A stretch of DNA of 64,000 bases from Flavobacterium sp. (GTDB lineage Bacteria > Bacteroidota > Bacteroidia > Flavobacteriales > Flavobacteriaceae), in the NCBI RefSeq assembly GCF_017744675.1, contig NZ_JAGIAV010000001.1, forward strand, positions 757,403 to 821,402. Reading direction: 5' to 3'. Made by a program: the position numbers and the translations under genes. The first letter of the stretch is position 1, and every line of letters starts with the position of its first letter. The notes beneath the pieces are model-generated. The model was not told where the DNA came from, made no database searches, and saw nothing but the letters and a program-made list of their open reading frames with translations. This document shows positions 25,858 to 32,970 of the stretch, one piece after another.

Positions 25858-25858
25858 T

Positions 25859-25940
25859 TTTATTTAGAATTAATTTTGATAGTGCAAATTTAATTGCTGG
25901 AGCGCAATCAAACAAGTTGTTTTTATTTATTCTAAATAAA
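25859..25940 (-). promoter_or_regulatory. Promoter and candidate iron-responsive sites of the receptor operon
   Basis: Minus-strand TTG (25913-25915), a 20-nt spacer and TAAATTTG (25885-25892) form a good promoter. It is bracketed by a 12-bp inverted pair: TTTATTTAGAAT at 25859-25870 and ATTCTAAATAAA at 25929-25940. These resemble AT-rich Fur-type half-sites. The Fur assignment is inferred from the operon's iron context. Confidence 0.45.
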
Positions 25941-26016
25941 TTATTTTTTATAGGTTAAAATTTTAATTAATTCAAAAAATTAACATCTTAAGCCAATCTT
26001 AAGCTAGTTTTAAGCA

Positions 26017-26055
26017 AAAAAAAGCCTGTTCTAATGAAAGAACAGGCTTTTATAT
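26017..26055 (-). terminator. Terminator of the sucAB operon
   Basis: A 13-bp perfect stem (AAAAGCCTGTTCT, 26020-26032, with 26039-26051) and 6-nt loop, with a run of T on the minus strand. It lies 24 bp after the sucB stop. Confidence 0.88.
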
Positions 26056-26074
26056 TGTTGAAAACTACTTGAAA

Positions 26075-27322
26075 TTACAACTCTAAAGCACGTTTAGCGT
26101 CGCCATTCATCAATAATTCTAATGGGTTTTCTAAAGCTTCTTTTACAGCAACCAAGAAACCAACAGACTCACGTCCGTCGATAATTCTGTGATCGTAAGA
26201 AAGAGCCACATACATCATTGGGTGAATTTCAACTTTTCCGTTTACAGCAATCGGACGCTCGATGATGTTGTGCATTCCTAAGATTCCTGATTGAGGAGGG
26301 TTGATGATTGGAGTTGATAACATACTTCCGAAAACACCACCATTTGTAATTGTGAAAGTTCCTCCAGTCATATCGTCCACTGTAATTTGACCATCACGAG
26401 CTCTTAAAGCCAATCTTTTGATCTCAGCTTCAATTCCACGGAAAGTTAAAAGTTCAGCATTACGAACAACAGGAACCATTAATCCTTTTGGCCCAGAAAC
26501 TGCGATTGAGATGTCGGCAAAATCGTAAGCGATTTTGTAATCACCATCCATCATAGAGTTAACATCTGGATATAATTGTAAAGCTCTTGTAACTGCTTTT
26601 GTAAAGAATGACATGTAACCTAAACCAAGACCACCATGTTTTGCTTTGAAAGCATCTTTGTATTCATTACGAATTTGGTTGATTGGCGTCATGTTTACTT
26701 CGTTGAAAGTAGTAAGCATAGCTGTTTCATTTTTAGCTGAAACCAATCTTTCTGCTACTTTACGACGTAACATTGATAATTTTGTACGCTCAGTTCCGCG
26801 GCTTCCTCCTGTTGGAGTTCCCATAGAAGGCACTGCATTTACAGCATCATCTTTAGTAATTCTTCCGCCTTTACCAGTTCCAGTTACTGTTGCTGGAGCA
26901 ATATTTTTCTCGTCTAAAATTTTTCTTGCTGCTGGAGATGGAGTTCCTGCTGCATAACTTGTAGCTGCCGGAGCTTGTACTGGTTCTGCTTTTGGAGCTT
27001 CAGCCTTTGGAGCCTCTGCTTTCGGTGCTTCCGCTTTAGGCGTTTCTGCTGCTGGAGCTGCAGATCCGCTTCCTGCTGGTTTAGCAGCATCTGTATCAAT
27101 TAAACAAACTACAGCACCTACTGCAACTGTATCACCTTCTTCCGCTTTTAGTGTAATTACACCGCTCATTTCAGCAGGCAATTCAAGAGTAGCTTTATCT
27201 GAATCAACTTCAGCAATAGCCTGATCTTTCTCTACATAATCTCCGTCTTTTACTAACCAAGTTGCAATTTCAACTTCTTTTATTGATTCCCCTGGTGATG
27301 GGACTTTCATTTCTAAAATCAT
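26075..27322 (-). CDS. sucB: 2-oxoglutarate dehydrogenase E2 (dihydrolipoyl succinyltransferase)
   Basis: About 415 residues. The N-terminal lipoyl domain has the lipoylated Lys in [13 protein letters not shown]. An Ala/Pro/Lys/Glu-rich linker with four tandem PKAEA units follows (about 90-125). Next are a peripheral-subunit-binding domain ([15 protein letters not shown]) and a catalytic domain ending with HxxxD in [15 protein letters not shown]. It moves the succinyl group to CoA in the TCA cycle. The frame extends 13 codons upstream. I use the ATG at 27322 ([13 protein letters not shown]), the normal family start. It is cotranscribed with sucA across a 98-bp repeat-rich gap. Confidence 0.96.
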   Translation of the reverse strand: MILEMKVPSPGESIKEVEIATWLVKDGDYVEKDQAIAEVDSDKATLELPAEMSGVITLKAEEGDTVAVGAVVCLIDTDAAKPAGSGSAAPAAETPKAEAPKAEAPKAEAPKAEPVQAPAATSYAAGTPSPAARKILDEKNIAPATVTGTGKGGRITKDDAVNAVPSMGTPTGGSRGTERTKLSMLRRKVAERLVSAKNETAMLTTFNEVNMTPINQIRNEYKDAFKAKHGGLGLGYMSFFTKAVTRALQLYPDVNSMMDGDYKIAYDFADISIAVSGPKGLMVPVVRNAELLTFRGIEAEIKRLALRARDGQITVDDMTGGTFTITNGGVFGSMLSTPIINPPQSGILGMHNIIERPIAVNGKVEIHPMMYVALSYDHRIIDGRESVGFLVAVKEALENPLELLMNGDAKRALEL

Positions 27323-27345
27323 CTTGTTTTTGTTTAAGGTTTTTA

Positions 27346-27412
27346 TGGCTTCAGGTTTCAAGTTTCAGGTTGTGACACTTGAAACTTGGAACATGAAACT
27401 TGAAACAATTAT
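27346..27412. repeat. Inverted-repeat spacer between sucA and sucB
   Basis: GGTTTCAAGTTTCAGGTT on one side and ACTTGAAACTTGG plus CATGAAACTTGAAAC on the other can pair in the transcript. The words are nearly the same as in the nuoF-nuoG spacer. Confidence 0.5.
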
Positions 27413-27420
27413 TTTTTTAA

Positions 27421-30198
27421 TTATCTAAATAAATTTTTATCGAATACCATTCTGATTGCATCTGCGTGACGGCGTTTTGCACGTGTGTAACTTCCTGATG
27501 CAGGAGCAGAATATGCTTTTAATGAAGCCAATCTCCATTTCACTAGATCAAAGTTCATTAACATATAGCTGTAAGCACCCATGTTTTTAGGCTCTTCTTG
27601 TGCCCAAACATAATCGTCTGCATTTGGATATTGTGCAATGATTGCTTTAATCTGCTCAACTGGGAAAGGGAATAATTGCTCGATACGAACAACAGCAACG
27701 TCTTTTCTTCCGTTGTTTTCTCTTTCTGCAGTAATATCGTAGTAGAATTTACCAGTAACAAAAACTAAAGTCTTAACATCTTTTTTGTTTACTGTAGTAT
27801 CATCAATTGTTTCTTGGAAACTTCCGTTTACTAAATCTTCTACTGGAGACACACATCTTGGGTCACGAAGTAAACTTTTTGGAGTAAATACTACCAATGG
27901 TTTACGGAAATTCGTTTTCAATTGTCTTCTTAATAAGTGGAAGAAGTTTGCAGGAGTTGTACAGTCTGCAACATACATATTATGTCTTGCACAAAGCTGT
28001 AAGTAACGCTCCATTCTTGCAGAAGAGTGCTCAGCACCTTGTCCTTCGTATCCGTGAGGCAATAAAAGAACGATACCATTTTGGTTGTTCCATTTATCTT
28101 CACCACAAGAAATATATTGGTCAATCATGATTTGGGCTCCGTTAGAGAAATCTCCAAATTGTGCTTCCCAGATTGTTAAAGCGTTTGGACTTGCCAATGC
28201 ATATCCATAATCAAAACCTAAAACTCCGTACTCAGATAAGTGAGAGTTGTAGATATTAAAGTTTCCTTTTTTATCTTCAAGGTTATTAATCAAGATTACT
28301 TCTTCTTCAGAATCTTCAACTTTAACTACAGCGTGACGATGAGAGAAAGTTCCTCTTTCTACGTCTTGTCCAGAAATACGAACATCAAAACCTTCTTGCA
28401 ATAAAGATCCGTATGCTAAATGTTCAGCCATTCCCCAATCTAAAAGATTAGTTTCGAAGAACATTGTTTTTCTGTCGTTGATTAATTTTTGAATTTTACT
28501 GATGAATTTTTTGTCTTCAGGTAAATTAGAAATTGCATTTGCAATTTGAGTTAATTTTTCTTTTGGATAAGAAGTATCAACTTTTTGAAGCATTTGCGTA
28601 TCGGTAACCTGAACAAAACCTTCCCATTCGTTTTTCATGAATGGAGTAATGATCGTTAAATCTTTTTTACGAGAAGCCTCTAAGTTTTCTTCTAAAGCAG
28701 ATTTGTATTGTTTTTCTAAAGCATTTACATAAGAAGCATCAATTACGCCATCTGAAAGTAATTTCTCAGCATAGATGTCTCTTGGGTTTTTATGTTTAGC
28801 AATGATTTTATATAAAACAGGCTGAGTGAAACGAGGTTCGTCACCTTCATTGTGTCCGTATTTTCTATATCCTAATAAATCAATAAATACGTCACGCCCA
28901 AACTGCATTCTGTAGTCTAATGCAAAAGATACCGCGTGTACAACAGCTTCAGCATCATCAGCATTTACGTGCAATACTGGAGAAAGCGTTACTTTGGCAA
29001 CGTCTGTACAGTAAGTAGAAGAACGAGCGTCTAAGTAGTTTGTTGTAAATCCAACTTGGTTGTTGATTACGATATGGATTGTACCTCCAGTTTTGTATCC
29101 GTCCAATAAAGACATTTGAATGATTTCATACAAAATACCTTGACCAGCGATAGCAGCATCACCGTGAACAGCAATTGGCAATACTTTTGAGATATTTTCT
29201 GGGAAATGTCTTTCTTGTTTTGCTCTTGTAATACCTTCAATTACAGCTCCAACAGTCTCTAAGTGAGAAGGGTTTGGTGCTAAATTGATGTTGATGCTTT
29301 TTCCAGATCTTGTTTTTCTGTCAGCAGTAAGACCTAAGTGGTATTTTACGTCACCGTCAAAATACTCTTGATCGTAATCTTTTCCGTCAAACTCACCAAA
29401 AATGTCTTGAGTAGATTTTCCGAAGATGTTTGCCAAAACGTTCAAACGACCACGGTGAGCCATTCCCATTACGAATTGTTCAACACCTTTTTCTGCAGCT
29501 TGCTCGATCAAAGCATCCAAAGCTGGAATGATAGATTCTCCACCTTCTAATGAAAAACGTTTTTGTCCAACATATTTAGTGTGAAGGAAGTTTTCAAAAG
29601 AAACAGCTTCGTTTAATTTATTTAAGATTGTTTTCTTTTCTTCAGTAGAGAAATTAGGCTGGTTTGTATTTACAGATAATTTGTCTTGAATCCATTTTAC
29701 TACATTAGGATTTCTAATGTACATGTACTCAATACCGATATGCTGGCAGTAAATAGCTTTAAGGCGGTTTACGATATCTTGTAAAGAAGATGGTGCCATT
29801 CCGATTGTTTGAGCAGCATCAAAAACAGTTGAAAGGTCAGCTGTAGATAATCCGAAGTTTTCGATATCCAAAGTTGGAGATGAAGTTCTACGGTCACGAA
29901 CAGGATTTGTTTTCGTGAATAAATGCCCGCGCGTACGGTATCCGTCAATTAATTTAAGAACGTTGAATTCTTTCTTTAGTTTTTCTGAAACTTGACTGTA
30001 ATCTGTGTTATCGCTAGTCACGTACTCAACGATCGTTTGCACCGGATTTTCGTCGTTATAAGTCGTTTGCCCAAAGTCAAAACCTTGAAAGAAACTTCTC
30101 CAGCTAGGCTCAACGCTGTCTGGGTTAACTAAATATTGATCGTATAATTGTGCAAAAAACTCAGTATGCGCTGCGTTTAAAAATGAAAACCTATCCAT
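27421..30198 (-). CDS. sucA: 2-oxoglutarate dehydrogenase E1
   Basis: A 925-residue thiamine-diphosphate enzyme that decarboxylates 2-oxoglutarate and succinylates the E2 lipoyl arm. Visible features are the N-terminal E2-binding motif (FLNAAHTEFFAQLYDQYLVNP, in part), HRGRLNVLANIFGK, HGDAAIAGQG, the GDG-like region YRKYGHNEGDEPRFTQP, and the C-terminal transketolase-type domain with RHAVVKVED and LLPHGYEGQGAEHSSARMER (in part). A -7 element TACTTTTG lies at 30236-30243. Length is normal for the family. Confidence 0.97.
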   Translation of the reverse strand: MDRFSFLNAAHTEFFAQLYDQYLVNPDSVEPSWRSFFQGFDFGQTTYNDENPVQTIVEYVTSDNTDYSQVSEKLKKEFNVLKLIDGYRTRGHLFTKTNPVRDRRTSSPTLDIENFGLSTADLSTVFDAAQTIGMAPSSLQDIVNRLKAIYCQHIGIEYMYIRNPNVVKWIQDKLSVNTNQPNFSTEEKKTILNKLNEAVSFENFLHTKYVGQKRFSLEGGESIIPALDALIEQAAEKGVEQFVMGMAHRGRLNVLANIFGKSTQDIFGEFDGKDYDQEYFDGDVKYHLGLTADRKTRSGKSININLAPNPSHLETVGAVIEGITRAKQERHFPENISKVLPIAVHGDAAIAGQGILYEIIQMSLLDGYKTGGTIHIVINNQVGFTTNYLDARSSTYCTDVAKVTLSPVLHVNADDAEAVVHAVSFALDYRMQFGRDVFIDLLGYRKYGHNEGDEPRFTQPVLYKIIAKHKNPRDIYAEKLLSDGVIDASYVNALEKQYKSALEENLEASRKKDLTIITPFMKNEWEGFVQVTDTQMLQKVDTSYPKEKLTQIANAISNLPEDKKFISKIQKLINDRKTMFFETNLLDWGMAEHLAYGSLLQEGFDVRISGQDVERGTFSHRHAVVKVEDSEEEVILINNLEDKKGNFNIYNSHLSEYGVLGFDYGYALASPNALTIWEAQFGDFSNGAQIMIDQYISCGEDKWNNQNGIVLLLPHGYEGQGAEHSSARMERYLQLCARHNMYVADCTTPANFFHLLRRQLKTNFRKPLVVFTPKSLLRDPRCVSPVEDLVNGSFQETIDDTTVNKKDVKTLVFVTGKFYYDITAERENNGRKDVAVVRIEQLFPFPVEQIKAIIAQYPNADDYVWAQEEPKNMGAYSYMLMNFDLVKWRLASLKAYSAPASGSYTRAKRRHADAIRMVFDKNLFR

Positions 30199-30235
30199 AA
30201 TATGAGTGAATATACTTTTTTGTTATATAGAAAGG

Positions 30236-30243
30236 CAAAAGTA
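30236..30243 (-). promoter_or_regulatory. sucAB -7 element
   Basis: Minus-strand TACTTTTG fits TAnnTTTG, 37 nt upstream of the sucA ATG. A -33 element is not evident. Confidence 0.4.
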
Positions 30244-30315
30244 CAACAATCGCATTTATTTAAATCTTTTTTTTACGTACTTTTACGTAAAAATTTGTTA
30301 AAATAAACGTTAACT

Positions 30316-30882
30316 ATGAATAAAATTCAATTTTCAATCGATTGCAGATATTTTTTTGTGATTTTGGCGGTCTTATTTTCAAGTTATAGTAGTGCACAAC
30401 AAAAATATGTTATAGACAACAGCAATCATTTTTGGGATAAAGTTCAATTTGGAGGCGGTTTGGGTCTTGGATTCGGTTCAGGATATACCAATATTTCGGT
30501 AATGCCGAGTGCCATTTACAATGTTAACGAAATTGTAGCCGTTGGAGCAGGTCTTCAATTTGGTTATTTATATCAAAAAAATTATTACGAATCTTTCGTT
30601 TGGGGAGGAAGCCTTATCGGTTTAATAAATCCAATTCCAGAAATCCAGTTATCCGCTGAATTAGAACAAGTAAGAGTTGATACGCAATACGAATCAAGAT
30701 ATGATGTTTATCAAAATTATTACCCTTCGTATTCTGATAGCTATTGGAATACAGCTTTGTATCTTGGGGCAGGTTACAGAACCAAAAATGTAACAATTGG
30801 AGCACGTTATGATGTTTTGTATGATCCTAATAAAAGTTTGTACGGCTCTGGATTTATGCCTTTTGTGAGGGTTTATTTTTAA
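30316..30882 (+). CDS. Small outer-membrane beta-barrel-like protein
   Basis: 188 residues with a signal peptide (about 1-27, ending SSAQ). Alternating amphipathic strands rich in Gly and aromatics follow, ending in FMPFVRVYF, a typical outer-membrane C-terminus. Similar proteins next to sucA have been labelled alpha-ketoglutarate decarboxylase in some flavobacterial annotations as I recall. Nothing in this sequence supports an enzyme. Function unknown. It is divergent from sucA. Confidence 0.65.
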   Translation: MNKIQFSIDCRYFFVILAVLFSSYSSAQQKYVIDNSNHFWDKVQFGGGLGLGFGSGYTNISVMPSAIYNVNEIVAVGAGLQFGYLYQKNYYESFVWGGSLIGLINPIPEIQLSAELEQVRVDTQYESRYDVYQNYYPSYSDSYWNTALYLGAGYRTKNVTIGARYDVLYDPNKSLYGSGFMPFVRVYF

Positions 30883-30885
30883 GTT

Positions 30886-30925
30886 GCTAAGGTTCTGAGA
30901 TGCTAAGATTCTAAGTCTTCAATTT
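30886..30925. repeat. Left copy of GGTTCTGAGAT-CTAAG inverted repeat
   Basis: TAAGGTTCTGAGATGCTAAG (30887-30906) reappears in inverted form at 31368-31388, on the other side of the small ORF at 30945-31340, with one base different in the core. Further GATTCTAAG words follow. Confidence 0.55.
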
Positions 30926-30944
30926 GTAAAAAAAAAATATTTAA

Positions 30945-31340
30945 GTGGACCAAGCTTTATTTTCTAAAATAACCTTGCAATATTTAAAAGAGAATTATCC
31001 TGATTTTGTAGGAAATATTGATTTTAAAAAAGATCAATCTTTTGATTGTTTTATTAAAAGTATCCAAGGAAACAGATTTTTGTGGGTAGCGACTTATGAT
31101 TTGGAAATAACCATTGGTTTTGAAAATCATAATAAAGAATGTGATTGGCATTTTCACATTGGAGCTTCAGGAGGAAATAGCCTAAATGAAGAGCTAGAAC
31201 TATTGACTAAAGAACTCAATAAAATTTTAAATAACGAACAGGTTTTTATTTTGGAAGATGGTAAATATATTCCATTAGATAAAAATGATGAGATAGATGT
31301 AAAAGAAGATGAAAAGTTATATGTATGGGATGAGATATAA
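30945..31340 (+). CDS. Hypothetical protein, GTG start
   Basis: I do not recognise this 131-residue soluble, acidic protein. It has no signal peptide or membrane helix. It has mixed alpha/beta character, with tryptophans in FLWVATYDLEITIGF and CDWHFHIGASGG, and an acidic tail (KNDEIDVKEDEKLYVWDEI). The start is GTG at 30945: an in-frame TAA lies immediately upstream and no ATG is available near the N-terminus. The size and composition resemble small immunity-type or SMI1-like proteins, but no motif confirms this. It is flanked by inverted repeats. Confidence 0.6.
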   Translation: MDQALFSKITLQYLKENYPDFVGNIDFKKDQSFDCFIKSIQGNRFLWVATYDLEITIGFENHNKECDWHFHIGASGGNSLNEELELLTKELNKILNNEQVFILEDGKYIPLDKNDEIDVKEDEKLYVWDEI

Positions 31341-31349
31341 GTATTGAAA

Positions 31350-31388
31350 AAACTTAGAACCTTAGCTTCTTAGAATCTCAGAACCTTA
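31350..31388. repeat. Right copy of CTTAG-ATCTCAGAACC inverted repeat
   Basis: CTTAGAACCTTAGCTTCTTA then GAATCTCAGAACCTTA is complementary to the copy at 30886-30925. It lies in the gap between two convergent genes and overlaps the end of the gene at 31386. Confidence 0.55.
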
Positions 31389-31739
31389 TTTATAATAATT
31401 CCTAAACCACACCTTCTGCCATTCTCTCTTTAAAATCAAGAAAGCCACTTGTTCGGCTAGAATCACCAAATCAGATCCGTCAAGACTTTTTATGTCATTT
31501 TCTGGCACGTCAATTATATAAAGTAGATTCAAATATTCAGCAAATTTGTACTGAATCATTCGGTAAATTTTTTCGTGAAGCTGGATTTTTAATTCGTCAG
31601 GCGAAATGCTCAATGGAAAATCAATTCCTTCATTGGCCAGATTAAAATCTTTATTGATTTGCTCAATCAAGCTTAAGTATAAATTTTCTTTCTCGGCATC
31701 AGCCAATAAATAATCGGTATTTTCAGGAATCGGAAACAT
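31386..31739 (-). CDS. Conserved hypothetical protein
   Basis: 117 residues, no signal peptide or membrane helix, mostly helical. It opens MFPIPENTDYLLADAEKENLY and ends with basic/aromatic WQKVWFRNYYK. I cannot name a family. Codon use and composition match the neighbours, so it is likely a real gene. It lies 41 bp downstream of the LacI regulator stop on the same strand and could be cotranscribed with it, but no functional link to trehalose is apparent. Confidence 0.6.
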   Translation of the reverse strand: MFPIPENTDYLLADAEKENLYLSLIEQINKDFNLANEGIDFPLSISPDELKIQLHEKIYRMIQYKFAEYLNLLYIIDVPENDIKSLDGSDLVILAEQVAFLILKREWQKVWFRNYYK

Positions 31740-31780
31740 TGATGCTTTTTAAGAATTGAGGCAAAGTTAAAACTAAAAAA

Positions 31781-32806
31781 TCATTTAACAGTCGATTCTC
31801 GTTCTATGATTCTCGTTGGAAGTTCTATAATTTGATGCGTTATTGGGCGATGTTCTTTTATATCGGCAATTTCATCAATTAAAATAGAAACTGCAGTGTG
31901 CCCCATTTCAAATCCAGGCTGATCGATTGTGGTTAATTTAGGCGAAATAACGGTGCTCATAAACCAGTTGCTAAACCCAAAAACAGCTACCTGATCCGGT
32001 GTTTTGATTCCTGCTTCATTAAAATATTTTATAATGCCAATGGCAACCAAATCAGTAATCGCAAAAATAGCGTCTATATCTGGATTTTCAGTCATTATTT
32101 TTTGGGCATTTTCGTAGCCGTCTTCAAAATCAGTGTTGTTGTCGCAAACATAAACCAACTTCGAATCATACTCAATTCCGTGTGCTTCAAGGGCTCTTTT
32201 ATAGCCAAGAAAACGATCAATCGAATTTTGCGGTACATACGAACCCCTAAAATGTGCAATTCTTTTGTAACCTTTATTAATAAGGTATGAAACAGCATCA
32301 AAAGCTGCTTTGGCATCATTAATCACCACTTTAGAACAATCTACTCTTTTGGCAATTTTATCAAATAAAACAACAGGCGTGTTTTTGCGAATGGCTTCAT
32401 TAATATGAGAGAAATCATCGGTCTCGTTCGAAAGTGACATTAAAACACCGTCGACCCGCTTTTGAATTAGTAAAGCAAGCTGTTTTTTCTCCATTTCATA
32501 TTTTTCGTTTGACTGAAGAATAATAACCAGATAACCTCTCTTTTCGGCTTCTTCTAAGATTCCGTTTAATACGCTAGAAAAAAAGTGGTGAACAGTCGCA
32601 GGAATAATGACACCAATAGTTTTGGTTTCGTTCGTTCTTAAATTAACCGCTACAGAATTAGGCATATAGTTCATCGTTTCGGCCATTTCGATAACTTTGG
32701 CGCGGGTCGATTTACTAATGTCCGTATATCCTTTTAACGCTTTTGAAACCGTTGTAACCGATATTCCTAATGCTGAGGCTATATCTATTAATTTTGTGTC
32801 ATTCAT
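31781..32806 (-). CDS. LacI-family transcriptional regulator of the trehalose locus
   Basis: 341 residues. The N-terminal LacI helix-turn-helix is clear (DIASALGISVTTVSKALKG, then hinge NYMPNSVAVNLR with Pro and Leu). A periplasmic-binding-protein-like sugar-sensing domain follows (TKTIGVIIPA, FAITDLVAIGIIKYF, VAVFGFSNW, TTIDQPG). It is divergent from a TonB receptor, MFS permease and trehalase. Two operator-like palindromes lie in the gap, the nearer one 48 bp upstream of its own ATG. It is therefore probably autoregulated. Trehalose or a derivative as effector is inferred from the neighbours. Confidence 0.9.
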   Translation of the reverse strand: MNDTKLIDIASALGISVTTVSKALKGYTDISKSTRAKVIEMAETMNYMPNSVAVNLRTNETKTIGVIIPATVHHFFSSVLNGILEEAEKRGYLVIILQSNEKYEMEKKQLALLIQKRVDGVLMSLSNETDDFSHINEAIRKNTPVVLFDKIAKRVDCSKVVINDAKAAFDAVSYLINKGYKRIAHFRGSYVPQNSIDRFLGYKRALEAHGIEYDSKLVYVCDNNTDFEDGYENAQKIMTENPDIDAIFAITDLVAIGIIKYFNEAGIKTPDQVAVFGFSNWFMSTVISPKLTTIDQPGFEMGHTAVSILIDEIADIKEHRPITHQIIELPTRIIERESTVK

Positions 32807-32853
32807 GAAATAAATGTACTAAAAAATAAACTTCATTGACGAAAAATTAATTT

Positions 32854-32890
32854 TCGAAAACGTTTTAGGTGATTTCGAAAACGTTTTCGA
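32854..32890. promoter_or_regulatory. Tandem LacI-type operators
   Basis: TCGAAAACGTTTTCGA at 32875-32890 is a perfect 16-bp palindrome. TCGAAAACGTTTTAGG at 32854-32869 matches it in 13 of 16 bases. Their centres are 21 bp apart, two helical turns, so two dimers would bind on the same DNA face. The central CG is typical of LacI-family sites. Confidence 0.75.
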
Positions 32891-32923
32891 TTTTTAATTC
32901 TTATATTCCTTATTATTTGTTTT

Positions 32924-32931
32924 TAAGTTTG
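32924..32931 (+). promoter_or_regulatory. -7 element of the trehalose operon
   Basis: TAAGTTTG matches TAnnTTTG, 39 nt upstream of the receptor ATG. The operators lie about 35-70 bp upstream of it and not over it, so activation or repression by looping are both possible. Confidence 0.45.
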
Positions 32932-32970
32932 ACAGTGATAACCATAATTACTAACTAACCGAACAAAAAA

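Noticed and set aside
30945..31739. Toxin-antitoxin pair formed by the two small hypothetical genes
   Set aside because: They are convergent, not an operon, and neither shows toxin or antitoxin motifs.
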